A stretch of 64,000 bases of DNA from Acidovorax delafieldii (GTDB taxonomy: Bacteria; Pseudomonadota; Gammaproteobacteria; Burkholderiales; Burkholderiaceae_C): contig DFQQ01000008.1 in assembly GCA_002377855.1 (NCBI GenBank), positions 110,832-174,831 of the forward strand. The letters are read 5' to 3'. The notes under the pieces are model-generated. The model made no database searches, was not told the DNA's origin, and saw nothing but the letters and a program-made list of their open reading frames with translations. Of this stretch, positions 1 to 11,547 are shown in pieces; the first letter of the stretch is position 1; every line of letters starts with the position of its first letter. Made by a program: the position numbers and the translations under genes.

Positions 1-294
1 TTCACGGTAGTAATAGCCGGGGGGCGGCGCGTAGTACACCGCTGGGGGGGGCGCGTAGTACACGCGGGGTGGCGGTGGCGCGTAATAGATGGGGCGCGGC
101 GCCACGTACACCGGCGGGGGAGCCACATACACGGGATAACCGTAACCGTTGCTCACGCCCACCGACACGCCAGGCGAATTCACGCCAATCGACCAATTGA
201 CATCACGCGCCTGGGCAGCACCGGCGCCAGTCAGCAGCGCCAGGGCCACGCCGGCCGCTGCGGCCATGGCTTGGATAGAACGGGTTTTCGTCAT
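1..294 (-). CDS. Exported Pro/Tyr-rich protein, N-terminal part (runs off the window)
   Basis: Open for 98 codons from an ATG at 294 to the window edge, so the C-terminus is missing. The start follows an AAGGAG ribosome site at the usual distance. Residues 1-30 form a typical signal peptide (MTKTRSIQ, an Ala/Leu-rich core, then an AQA-like cleavage site). The mature part begins RDVNWSIGVN and continues as repeated Tyr-Tyr-Ala-Pro-Pro-Pro units. This pattern is common in small exported proteins of Burkholderiales, whose function I do not know. It lies divergent from glnS. Export is well supported; the role is unknown. Confidence 0.7.
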   Translation of the reverse strand, partial: MTKTRSIQAMAAAAGVALALLTGAGAAQARDVNWSIGVNSPGVSVGVSNGYGYPVYVAPPPVYVAPRPIYYAPPPPRVYYAPPPAVYYAPPPGYYYRE

Positions 295-467
295 GGAAAT
301 CTCCTTTTTGAGGGGAGGCGGCCCACGGGCGGGGTTGGCCTCTGCCGTGCATAACGCACCAGGTGCCGAAAAGGATGGCACAAAACCGCCGCAATATTGT
401 TTCTGGACGTACACGCGCCAGCGGCACCTGTGCCATTTGCCACGTAAGCGCCGCCTAAAATGGGCGA

Positions 468-2303
<1,836 letters not shown>

Positions 2304-2322
2304 AAACCAACAGGGAGTCAGC

Positions 2323-3543
2323 ATGAAAGCATCACATCAGCAAGCGTCGTTTGATGACGAAGACTATCAAGATGAAGAAGCACTGATACAGGAAGACGCT
2401 AGTGCGTTGCTCGCTGGAAAAAACTATGACGCTGTTGTAACAGCCACAGATTGGACTGTCGAAACCCTCATTTCTCAGCTAAAGAAGAGAAATATCAAAC
2501 TCGACCCGAGTTTTCAGCGACGTGATGCGTGGACAGCAAAGCGGAAAAGCGAGTTCATTGAATCGCTATTTCTTGGGCTACCAGTACCACAGGTGGTGCT
2601 CGCAGAAAGCAAGGATCGGAAGGGCTCATATATTGTCTTGGATGGCAAGCAAAGGCTACTTACCTTACGGCAATTTAGCGCGACCTCGCAAGATCCAGAG
2701 TTCAAGCAGCTCCGACTAAGTGGATTAGCCCTACGCGCAGATTTGAACAACCTTGCCATGGTTGATGCAACTGACAGTGCCGATTTTGAAGACGATCTTA
2801 GATTTTTCGAAAATCAGACGATTCGTACTGTCGTACTGAGAAATTGGCCATCAGAGGACTACCTTTATCTTGTCTTTTTGCGATTGAACAGCGGGAGTCT
2901 CCCTTTATCTCCACAAGAGTTGCGGCAAGTAGTTAGTCCAGGGCGTTTCACCGACTTTGCCAATGACTTCACATCGAAGAGTGCGGCTGTAATGGGATTA
3001 TTCAACTCAAACCAACAGCCGGACTTCCGCATGCGCGATGTGGAACTATCAATTCGCTACTTCGGTCTAGTCAATTACCTAAATGGCTACACGGGCAACC
3101 TAAAGCTCTTTTTAGATGAGACGAGTCAGAAGCTAAATGACGAATGGGATACTGTTGAAAATATTGTTCGCGCACAAGGCCTTGAACTTGAAAACGCAAT
3201 TCAAGTTACCTGGGAATTATTTTCAGAAGATGCATTTCGCAAGTGGAACGGCAAGGACTTTGAGCGCCGCTTCAATCGCGCCGTTTTCGACGTCATGATT
3301 TACTTTTTCAGAGATAAAAACACGCAACAAAAGGCGCTGGATAACCGCAAGGCAGTTGTTGAGGGTTTCAAAAAATTGTGCGAAGAGTCCGCCCCGTTTC
3401 GAACGTCTATTGAAACTACCACGAAGAGCATTGGCGCACTTTCAACTCGACTCCAACTTTGGGGACAGAGACTTTCTGAGATTTTGGATATTGATTTTCC
3501 AATTCCAAAAATTGATAACAATACTGGTCGAATTTCTGTCTAG
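2323..3543 (+). CDS. DUF262 (ParB/Srx-like fold) protein, candidate defence-system component
   Basis: 406 residues. An acidic N-terminal 35 residues precede a DUF262 domain. Family hallmarks visible are PSFQRRDAW (about 62-70), the nucleotide-site motif DGKQRL (about 107-112) and RLNSGSLPLSPQELRQ (about 190-205). DUF262 domains occur in type IV restriction enzymes (GmrSD, BrxU) and SspE, where they bind or hydrolyse nucleotide. Here the C-terminal half is helical and I see no DUF1524/HNH nuclease motif, so any nuclease activity would have to come from a partner. The HEPN gene starts 2 nt after the stop, implying translational coupling. Base composition is clearly AT-richer than the flanks, suggesting transfer. 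RBS is AGGGAG before ATG 2323. Confidence 0.85.
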   Translation: MKASHQQASFDDEDYQDEEALIQEDASALLAGKNYDAVVTATDWTVETLISQLKKRNIKLDPSFQRRDAWTAKRKSEFIESLFLGLPVPQVVLAESKDRKGSYIVLDGKQRLLTLRQFSATSQDPEFKQLRLSGLALRADLNNLAMVDATDSADFEDDLRFFENQTIRTVVLRNWPSEDYLYLVFLRLNSGSLPLSPQELRQVVSPGRFTDFANDFTSKSAAVMGLFNSNQQPDFRMRDVELSIRYFGLVNYLNGYTGNLKLFLDETSQKLNDEWDTVENIVRAQGLELENAIQVTWELFSEDAFRKWNGKDFERRFNRAVFDVMIYFFRDKNTQQKALDNRKAVVEGFKKLCEESAPFRTSIETTTKSIGALSTRLQLWGQRLSEILDIDFPIPKIDNNTGRISV

Positions 3544-3545
3544 CC

Positions 3546-4085
3546 ATGACCACAACACCGCGCTTTGCGGAGTTGAGAGAACGAATTGACGACTTACATT
3601 TCAGATTCGTTCCGCCGCTTGACCCAACGGGCTCGTACTCAGATGCCGAATATGACGCAATGAGTGCGTTTAGGCTTTTGGTTCACGCAGAAATTGAGCG
3701 CTTCATCGAGACTTTAGTAGAGGATGCATTAGGGCGATTTCCACAAAAAGTTAATTCATGGAAAGCGTCTGGGTGCAGTTCACAACTTGTAGATGCGTTG
3801 GTTACTTACATAGATAGAGAACTGCGGAAATTCGTAAAGGCAAATAATGGCGTGAAGTCCAAAAACATCTTGGATATGCTCAAGCCGATCGGACTCAACG
3901 GAACGCACTTAGACAACGTTTGGCTCCAAACCATGGACACCTATGGCGAAGTTCGCGGAGGGCATGCCCACAACTCCCGACGTGCGGTTACACCAATCGA
4001 CCCTCAAACTGAGCAAAATTTGGTTTATGTCCATATCCTTCCTGAACTAGAAAAGCTTGAACTGTTAATCGGATCATTGAATTGA
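3546..4085 (+). CDS. HEPN-domain protein (putative RNase), partner of the DUF262 gene
   Basis: 179-residue, all-helical protein. The first helical region (about 42-62, with AEIERFIETLVEDAL) and the later motif R137-G-G-H-A-H142 fit the R-x4-H catalytic signature of HEPN ribonucleases; the whole resembles the MAE_28990/RiboL-PSP group of HEPN families. HEPN proteins cleave RNA in toxin-antitoxin, abortive-infection and CRISPR effectors. The family call rests on the motif and the overall layout, without a database match. The gene shares the AT-rich composition of the DUF262 gene, lies 2 nt behind it without its own clear ribosome site, and ends overlapping the start of the DUF924 gene. A two-gene operon is very likely; defence function is inference. 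Confidence 0.75.
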   Translation: MTTTPRFAELRERIDDLHFRFVPPLDPTGSYSDAEYDAMSAFRLLVHAEIERFIETLVEDALGRFPQKVNSWKASGCSSQLVDALVTYIDRELRKFVKANNGVKSKNILDMLKPIGLNGTHLDNVWLQTMDTYGEVRGGHAHNSRRAVTPIDPQTEQNLVYVHILPELEKLELLIGSLN

Positions 4086-4627
4086 CCGTGCATCCCCAAT
4101 CTACCCTCCACTTCTGGTTCACCGAACTCACTCCCCAGCAGCACTTCGCCAAAGATGCTGTTTTGGACGAATCCATCCGCACCCGCTTCGGTCCCACGCT
4201 GGAGGCCGCAGCCCGCTGTGAACTGTTCCCCTGGCGCGCCACCCAAGAAGGCCGGTTGGCAGAAATCCTGGTGCTGGACCAGTTCTCGCGCAATGTGTAC
4301 CGCGACACGCCCCGCGCCTTTGCGCAAGACGCGCTGGCCCTTGCCCTGGCGCAAGAGCTGGTAGCCAGCGGGCAGGACCGCAGCCTGCCCACGGCGCAGC
4401 GCGTGTTTGCCTACATGCCGTACATGCACAGCGAATCGGCACTGATTCACGAGCAAGCCCTCGCGCTGTTTGCGCAGCCGGGCATGGAAAACAATCTGGA
4501 CTTTGAGCGCCGCCACAAGGCCATCATTGACCGCTTTGGGCGTTACCCGCACCGCAACGCGGTGTTGGGCCGCCCCTCTACCCCAGAAGAACTGGCGTTT
4601 TTGAGCGAGCCGGGGTCGTCGTTCTGA
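4082..4627 (+). CDS. DUF924 family protein
   Basis: 181 residues if the TTG at 4082 is used, 179 from the GTG at 4088; neither has an obvious ribosome site. The sequence has the DUF924 pattern: LHFWFTELTPQQHFAKD near the N-terminus, LAEILVLDQFSRNVYRDTPRAF in the middle (here in two parts), and YMPYMHSE followed by RFGRYPHRNAVLGR near the C-terminus. The family is helical, TPR-like and of unknown function; it is widespread in proteobacteria as a chromosomal gene. GC content returns to the host level exactly here, so the gene is native and the DUF262-HEPN cassette was probably inserted directly upstream, leaving the native start region altered. Confidence 0.85.
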   Translation: MTVHPQSTLHFWFTELTPQQHFAKDAVLDESIRTRFGPTLEAAARCELFPWRATQEGRLAEILVLDQFSRNVYRDTPRAFAQDALALALAQELVASGQDRSLPTAQRVFAYMPYMHSESALIHEQALALFAQPGMENNLDFERRHKAIIDRFGRYPHRNAVLGRPSTPEELAFLSEPGSSF

Positions 4628-4659
4628 CACGGGGGCTATCGCCACCCAGAACGCTCCTG

Positions 4660-4707
4660 TATTGATAGCTGCTCGCGCTTATCCTCCGGGCGCTACAGGC
4701 CAATTTC
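4660..4707 (+). repeat. Dispersed ATAGCTGC-type intergenic repeat, copy 1
   Basis: Reads TATTGATAGCTGCTCGCGCT, then TATCC and GGGCGCTACAGGC. Same layout as the other copies in the window: an AT-rich TATTGATAGC block, a GCGCTT block, a short spacer and GCGCTA-AGGC. It lies in the gap after the DUF924 gene. Confidence 0.8.
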
Positions 4708-4748
4708 GCCCAAAACAGCTCCAGCAGCGGCAGCAATAAAGCCCATCC

Positions 4749-5060
4749 ATGACGCCTCCATTCGCCCCCACCTACGGCCCCGTGCCACCCGGCCCGCTGG
4801 CGGGGCCGCTGCAGCTGCTACCCGTCAACGCCGAGGCGATGGCGGTGCACACCGCCACGGGGGCCCATGTGGGCTCGCTCAAAAAGGTGGGCGGGGTGTG
4901 GAAGTTCAAGGCCATGGGCTACGACGCTACAGGACGGATGGAGCCCGGCCACGGCCCGCTGACGGAGCAGCACAACATGGCCTTTGCCACGCCCGATGCT
5001 GCCGAGGTGAGCGCGCGGCTGCTGGGTGCGCTGGCCGGTGGGCCAGGGGCGCCGCTTTAA
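4749..5060 (+). CDS. Conserved-looking hypothetical protein
   Basis: 103 residues with no family I recognise. The middle contains a compact beta-rich segment (HTATGAHVGSLKKVGGVWKF, about 35-54) followed by KAMGYDATGRMEPGHGPLT, which reads like a real folded domain rather than random high-GC translation. No signal peptide or membrane segment. The start ATG at 4749 follows the repeat element closely and has no strong ribosome site, so an alternative start is possible. A hairpin terminator candidate lies about 225 nt downstream. Called as a gene from codon usage and amino-acid pattern only. Confidence 0.6.
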   Translation: MTPPFAPTYGPVPPGPLAGPLQLLPVNAEAMAVHTATGAHVGSLKKVGGVWKFKAMGYDATGRMEPGHGPLTEQHNMAFATPDAAEVSARLLGALAGGPGAPL

Positions 5061-5284
5061 CCTGCAGAGGCCCGTCGCTCTCACCCCCTTGCCGCGTGCA
5101 TTGGCGGGGCGGCCCAGGCGTGTGGCGGCGCGGGAGTGTGTGGCGGCGCGCAGGCAACGACGCAGTTCAGCGATGACCGAAATCGGCGGAGTGCGCCTGG
5201 TCACCGGCGCACGCTTTGAGCTGAACTGAACCCGGCGCTCCACGCCGCAGTGCGGGTAGCAGCGCGAGTGGGCCACGCCTGCCA
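5061..5284. other. Intergenic stretch, no gene seen
   Basis: Together with 5318-5689 this makes a roughly 630 nt stretch without a convincing gene. Short reading frames here have no family features. It holds only a terminator at 5285, a dispersed repeat at 5561 and, around 5450-5490, an AT-rich segment that may carry the promoter of the Mrr-type nuclease gene. Confidence 0.5.
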
Positions 5285-5317
5285 AGCCCCCGTGCACGTT
5301 GCGGGGGCTTTTTCTTT
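5285..5317 (+). terminator. Rho-independent terminator
   Basis: Stem AGCCCCCG / CGGGGGCT with a 9 nt loop, followed by TTTTTCTTT. It would end transcripts from the hypothetical gene at 4749 or from an unrecognised short RNA in 5061-5284. Confidence 0.75.
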
Positions 5318-5560
5318 GCGGTTGCTGGCGCAGCGCAGCAACTGCGGCGGTGGCTGCGCTATTTACCCACCCATGCCTTGGCGGACTCTTGCCCTGCTGA
5401 GCCCGCGTTCGCGCCTCGTGGCTTTCCCGCCTTATACGCCCCTGCGCGTTACAATGTTAACGAAATGTAATATGCTACCACCCGATTGGTACGGGGTTAA
5501 GAGCGCAGCATCGCAAAGCACGCATGAGGTCCCTGGAGAAATACAAGCTCCACACTTCAC

Positions 5561-5607
5561 TATTGATAGCAGTTTGCGCTTGTTACAAAAGCCCTGACCG
5601 CATTTTT
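5561..5607 (+). repeat. Dispersed ATAGCTGC-type intergenic repeat, copy 2 (diverged)
   Basis: TATTGATAGCAGTTTGCGCT followed by TGTTACAAAAGCCCTGACCG. It keeps the TATTGATAGC and TTGCGCTT blocks, while the distal GCGCTA block has decayed. Confidence 0.6.
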
Positions 5608-5689
5608 AACCCCCCGTGCAAAAGGCATCTGGCGATGGCAGTGCACCGACACATCGGCCCCAACCCGAGCGCTTTGGCAAGGAGAAAAC

Positions 5690-6688
5690 ATGGCACGCAC
5701 TCGTTCAGGCCCATCAGGCCGCAGCAAGCGCAACAACAGCGCCAGGCGAGCGTTGCAAACCAGGGGCTGGACCGCCTGCGCACTGGGCCTGGGCCTGCTG
5801 GCAGTGATGCCACAGGTTGCCGGCGGCACGCCCATGGGCAACGCCATGGTCCAAGGCCTGCAGCCGGTGGGGTGGATTGCGCTGGGCATTGGCATGGTGC
5901 TGCTGGCACTGCACTACGCCGTGCGCAACAAGGCTCCTCAAGGGCAAACAGGCAGCTCCGCCTTTCAGCCCGAACCAGCACCGGGGCGGGCCACACAGCG
6001 CGGCCGGGCGCCGGCAGTGCAGCCCAGCGCACTGGCCCCTGAGCCCCAGGCGCAAACCGCCGAGCCCACACTGGCGCCAAGTGTCTGCGCCACGCCACCA
6101 ACCGCCCGCATGGCCTCCACGCCGCCGGCCCCCAACACGTGGGGCATGGAGGTGTTTGCTGCCATTGAATGGCGCCGCTTTGAGGCTGTGTGCGAGGCCC
6201 TGTTTGCCCAGGCCGGGTTTGAGACGCACGCCCAATCGCACGGGGCCGATGGCGGCGTGGACATCTGGCTGCACAGCCGCAACAGCCCAGGCCCCGCTGC
6301 AGTGGTGCAATGCAAGCACTGGCAAAGCAAGCCGGTGGGCGTGCGCGAGCTGCGCGAGTTTTTTGGGGTGATGGCTTCGCACAAGCTCAAGCGCGGCACC
6401 TACGCCACCACATCGACCTACACGGCCGAGGCTCTGGCGTTTGCGCGAGCCAACAGCATCCATACGCTGGATGGGGCCGGTCTGCTCAAACTGATTGGCC
6501 ACCGCACGCCCGCACAGCAGCAGGAGTTGCTGCAGGTGGCGTTCGAGGGCGAGTATTGGCGACCCACTTGCGCAAGCTGCGGCACCAAGATGGTGGAGCG
6601 CAGCCGCAGCAGCGACGGTGGCCTGTTCTGGGGATGTGCCAGCTACCCCCGCTGCAAGCGCACATTGCCCAAGGCCAGCGGCGGTTAG
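5690..6688 (+). CDS. Membrane-anchored Mrr-type restriction endonuclease with C-terminal topoisomerase zinc finger
   Basis: 332 residues. A basic N-terminus is followed by two hydrophobic segments (about 28-45 and 60-78), then a Pro/Ala/Gln-rich linker to about 150. An Mrr_cat domain follows (about 153-280) with the PD-(D/E)xK elements GADGGVDIW (about 185-193) and VVQCKHW (about 205-211). The last 50 residues contain CASCGTKM...CASYPRC, a four-cysteine topoisomerase-type zinc finger. Mrr enzymes cut modified or foreign DNA; membrane-tethered versions are frequent in betaproteobacteria, with unclear substrates. Start chosen at 5690 because AAGGAG sits 6 nt upstream. Both nuclease and anchor features are clear; the biological target is not. 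Confidence 0.85.
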   Translation: MARTRSGPSGRSKRNNSARRALQTRGWTACALGLGLLAVMPQVAGGTPMGNAMVQGLQPVGWIALGIGMVLLALHYAVRNKAPQGQTGSSAFQPEPAPGRATQRGRAPAVQPSALAPEPQAQTAEPTLAPSVCATPPTARMASTPPAPNTWGMEVFAAIEWRRFEAVCEALFAQAGFETHAQSHGADGGVDIWLHSRNSPGPAAVVQCKHWQSKPVGVRELREFFGVMASHKLKRGTYATTSTYTAEALAFARANSIHTLDGAGLLKLIGHRTPAQQQELLQVAFEGEYWRPTCASCGTKMVERSRSSDGGLFWGCASYPRCKRTLPKASGG

Positions 6689-6742
6689 CTATAATTTTTA
6701 TAGCTGCCTGCGCTTTGAATGCGGGCGCTCCAGGCATTTTTG
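6686..6742 (+). repeat. Dispersed ATAGCTGC-type intergenic repeat, copy 3
   Basis: TAGCTATAATTTTTATAGCT then GCCTGCGCTTTGAATGCGGG and CGCTCCAGGCATTTTT. The TAG at its left end is the stop codon of the Mrr-type gene, so the element abuts, and slightly overlaps, the coding end. Confidence 0.8.
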
Positions 6743-6750
6743 ATGAATAG

Positions 6751-7716
6751 CTAGCGCACCACAAAGTCCATGACGGCGCACACGGCAGCCACCTGCGCGG
6801 CAGTGCACTCCTCGGGAGTGGTGCGGGCGCTGTCGGGGTATACCTCGGTGGTGGTGGTGTACGGCGCACCGGTCACGCTGGCGCACAGGCCCAGCGCTTG
6901 CAGCGGATAGGCAATGATGCCGGGTGCCAGCACGGGCGAGCCGATGATTTGCTGGCGCTCATCTGCAGGGGCAATGTGGGTGACGGCAGCCACAGCCTGC
7001 AGCAACGCTTGCTGAAAGGCGGGCTGCAAGTTCTCGCTGTCGTCCACCAGGTAAAAACCGTCGGGAATGCTGCCAGGCACAAACGCCTTGCCGTCGCGGG
7101 CGGCCACCGCCGGGCGGTATTCGGTTTCGTCGGTGTCGGTGGTTTCGTGCAAATCAATGTGCGCCGTGAACTGGCCCCGCAGAGGTGCAACCAAGGCCAT
7201 GAGCGCCGCCGATTCTTGCACGGTGGTCCCAACGCGAAAGCTGCGGTTGGGGTCGATGGCGTCGCAATTCCAGCGCTGGATGCGCTCCCACCCCCAGGGG
7301 CTGACGCAAGGGGCCACCAGCCAGTTCACGCGACCGGCGTAGCGCTCGCCGTGCACATCCACAAAACGCAGCGCACCCAGCACGCCGCTGGTTTCGTAGC
7401 CGTGCACGCCACCCGTGACCAGCACCGTGGGCAGGCCCGCCACCCACGGGCGGGGGCGAATGGCGTGCAAGGGGTAGCGGTCATCGCCGTAGGCCACCTC
7501 GCCATAGCGGCCCACTTCGAAGCGCGCGCGCAGGCCATCCACCACGGCCAGCACATCGTCGGCATAACTGCGCTGGCGCACTTGCCGGGCGCGCCATTGG
7601 GCCTGCTCAGCCGGGCCCCAAGGCTGGCCTGGGGTGCCGATGGGGTAGGACGATGGGGGAAAAGCGGAGGGAGTGGCGGTGCTGGGTGCAGTCATGTGAT
7701 ACGGGTTTGCGTTCAA
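6751..7716 (-). CDS. M14-family metallopeptidase (zinc carboxypeptidase / deacylase-like)
   Basis: 321 residues from ATG 7716; an internal ATG seven codons later (MTAPST) is also possible and neither has a strong ribosome site. Zinc-site elements of the M14/succinylglutamate-desuccinylase fold are present: GGVHGYETSG (H-x2-E, about 102-111), HIDLHETTD in the middle (third ligand region) and a late TTTTEVYP carrying the catalytic glutamate. The neighbouring NCDAIDPNRSFR segment fits the substrate-carboxylate-binding arginine region. No signal peptide, so cytoplasmic. Likely hydrolyses a small peptide or N-acyl amino acid; the exact substrate cannot be read from sequence. Confidence 0.85.
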   Translation of the reverse strand: MNANPYHMTAPSTATPSAFPPSSYPIGTPGQPWGPAEQAQWRARQVRQRSYADDVLAVVDGLRARFEVGRYGEVAYGDDRYPLHAIRPRPWVAGLPTVLVTGGVHGYETSGVLGALRFVDVHGERYAGRVNWLVAPCVSPWGWERIQRWNCDAIDPNRSFRVGTTVQESAALMALVAPLRGQFTAHIDLHETTDTDETEYRPAVAARDGKAFVPGSIPDGFYLVDDSENLQPAFQQALLQAVAAVTHIAPADERQQIIGSPVLAPGIIAYPLQALGLCASVTGAPYTTTTEVYPDSARTTPEECTAAQVAAVCAVMDFVVR

Positions 7717-7873
7717 TCGGATAACCAGGCGGGAAGCCGCAGACAGCGCTGTAGCACGGCAAGGCGAACGAACGAGTTATACCTTTGAAGGCAAAGCCGT
7801 ATGACGCCCACAGCGGCAAGGCCGGCCTGGTCACCGACCCAATGCCAGGGCGCTTATTTTGCAGTGCCAGGAG

Positions 7874-8028
7874 CCTGTCGGACTTGGAGCATCGAAAGCG
7901 AAAATTGGCCCCAGCGAGGACAGTTTTTGCCGGATTTGCAGCCCCATAGCCCCGCTATGGGGCAAAAAGACGGTGAAAAATGGACCGCTGCGGTCAATTT
8001 GCAGCCGGCGATTTCCAAGTCCGACAGG
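7874..8028. repeat. 155-bp inverted-repeat (MITE/REP-like) element
   Basis: Flanked by perfect 15-bp inverted repeats, CCTGTCGGACTTGGA at the left and TCCAAGTCCGACAGG at the right. The centre holds a perfect 9-bp hairpin, CCCCATAGC / GCTATGGGG, with a 3-nt loop. No protein-coding capacity. It lies in the 508 nt gap between the M14 peptidase and the PheC-like gene, 10 nt from a second element of nearly the same size. Confidence 0.75.
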
Positions 8029-8038
8029 TTCCTAGGCA

Positions 8039-8192
8039 CCCTCTGCACGAATCGAGCGGTAAGTGTGCACTGCGGATCGGGATGGGCTGCAAGGCGCACA
8101 ACGCAGCAATAGCCGTGGCTATTGCGAGTATTTGCAACGCCGCAGACCGCCCGAGACCGCAATGAACACGGCGCGGTGATTCGTGCAGAGGG
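8039..8192. repeat. 154-bp inverted-repeat element (second copy starts at 63885)
   Basis: Perfect 15-bp terminal inverted repeats CCCTCTGCACGAATC and GATTCGTGCAGAGGG. Central perfect hairpin GCAATAGCC / GGCTATTGC with a 2-nt loop. The left 65 nt recur at 63885 (shared blocks include GATCGGGATGGGCTG and AAGGCGCA). It is therefore a mobile or amplified element rather than a local palindrome. Confidence 0.8.
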
Positions 8193-8224
8193 TCTCTGGC
8201 CCTTGCCTCGGCGGCATGAAGGCG

Positions 8225-9007
8225 TTACTTCAACCACTTGTCTGCGGCTTGCTTGATGGCGCCACGGGTTTCAATCAGGCCCCACACGAAGCCCATCACG
8301 CGGGTGTAGTCGGCGTCGTCGGTGGGCACCATGAAGCCCAGGTAGTTCTTGGGCGTAAGCGGCGCATCCACAAAGGCGGCGTGCAGGCGCTGGTCCACAC
8401 GCGCGTAGTGCAGGGCTTCGTAGGTTTCGGTGATCATCACATCGCCCTTGCCCTCTGCGATCAGCGCTGGGATTTCGGCATTCTTGTCGTGCGTGCTGAC
8501 CTGGGCGGCCTTCAGGTTGGCCAGCACATAGGTTTCGTTGGTGCCGCCAGGGTTTTTGATGACGCGCACGGTGGGCTGGTTCATGGCCTCCACGCTGGTG
8601 AACTTGGCTTTGTCAGCAGCCCGCACCAGGGCCACTTTGCCAAAAGGTGCGTACCCGGGGAGCATGTCGAACATGCGCATGCGGTTGACGTTGCGCGTGA
8701 TGCCGCCCACCGCCACGTCAAATTTGTCCGCCTGCAGGTCTTTGACGAGGTTGGGCCATGACGTAGGAACGTACTCGACCTTCACACCCAGTTCTTTGGC
8801 CATGGTCTCGATCACATCAATGTCGTGGCCTGAGTAGCTCCCTTCCGTCCTGATGGCAAATGGCCGGTAGTCGCCCGGTGTGCCCACACGGATGACTTTG
8901 GCTTCCATGATCTTGTCCAGCCGTGGGCCTGCCGCTGCGGACTGGGTGAACGACAGCAACGCGATCGCGGCGGCAGCGGCCAGCGCGGCAATTTTTCGAG
9001 AGGTCAT
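8225..9007 (-). CDS. Periplasmic binding-fold protein, PheC-like (cyclohexadienyl dehydratase or amino-acid binding)
   Basis: 260 residues with an N-terminal signal peptide (MTSRKIAALAAAAAIALL, cut after about residue 26). The rest is a family 3 solute-binding fold. Several blocks match P. aeruginosa PheC rather than ordinary amino-acid binders: VIRVGTPGDYRPFAIRTEGS, TSWPNLVKDLQADKFDVAVG, NPGGTNETYVLANLKAA and MITETYEALHYARV. PheC is an exported dehydratase that converts prephenate or arogenate to phenylpyruvate or phenylalanine. In the last block the PheC pattern T-D-A-x-E reads T-E-T-Y-E, keeping the glutamate. No ABC permease or ATPase gene is adjacent, which favours an enzyme or an orphan binding protein. 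It is transcribed divergently from katG. Confidence 0.8.
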   Translation of the reverse strand: MTSRKIAALAAAAAIALLSFTQSAAAGPRLDKIMEAKVIRVGTPGDYRPFAIRTEGSYSGHDIDVIETMAKELGVKVEYVPTSWPNLVKDLQADKFDVAVGGITRNVNRMRMFDMLPGYAPFGKVALVRAADKAKFTSVEAMNQPTVRVIKNPGGTNETYVLANLKAAQVSTHDKNAEIPALIAEGKGDVMITETYEALHYARVDQRLHAAFVDAPLTPKNYLGFMVPTDDADYTRVMGFVWGLIETRGAIKQAADKWLK

Positions 9008-9219
9008 CTTTAGGGCTCCGGGAAGTAAACGGGTGAACAGACCAGCACAGCACGCTACGCCAAAGCACGTGGGGTGCCAATGCGTAGTAACCAGTCGTGA
9101 CCGGCGGATAGGAGGACTGCATTCGCGCGATTAGTTTTCACAAATAGGAATTGCGGGTCGATTGAAATATCCTTCATTCCACTGTTGAGCAAGACACAAC
9201 GTTTCAGAAGGAGAGACCC

Positions 9220-11445
<2,226 letters not shown>

Positions 11446-11547
11446 GTGGACATCCTTGAGGGACGCGACGCAGGGCGCGAAACTGGGTTAACTTCTCGCC
11501 CCTGCGCTTTGGTCTGCTCCTGAAAAAGTAGGCCAATGGATCACTCC

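Noticed and set aside
2304..4085. Prophage or integron remnant
   Set aside because: No integrase, attachment repeats, structural or lysis genes; just two coupled genes with unusual composition.
5250..5597. 115-codon frame in the gap before the Mrr-type gene
   Set aside because: Spans a strong terminator and part of a dispersed repeat; no homology pattern.
9008..9219. OxyR-binding site upstream of katG
   Set aside because: An ATAG-like start is visible, but the spaced CTAT/ATAG pattern could not be completed convincingly.
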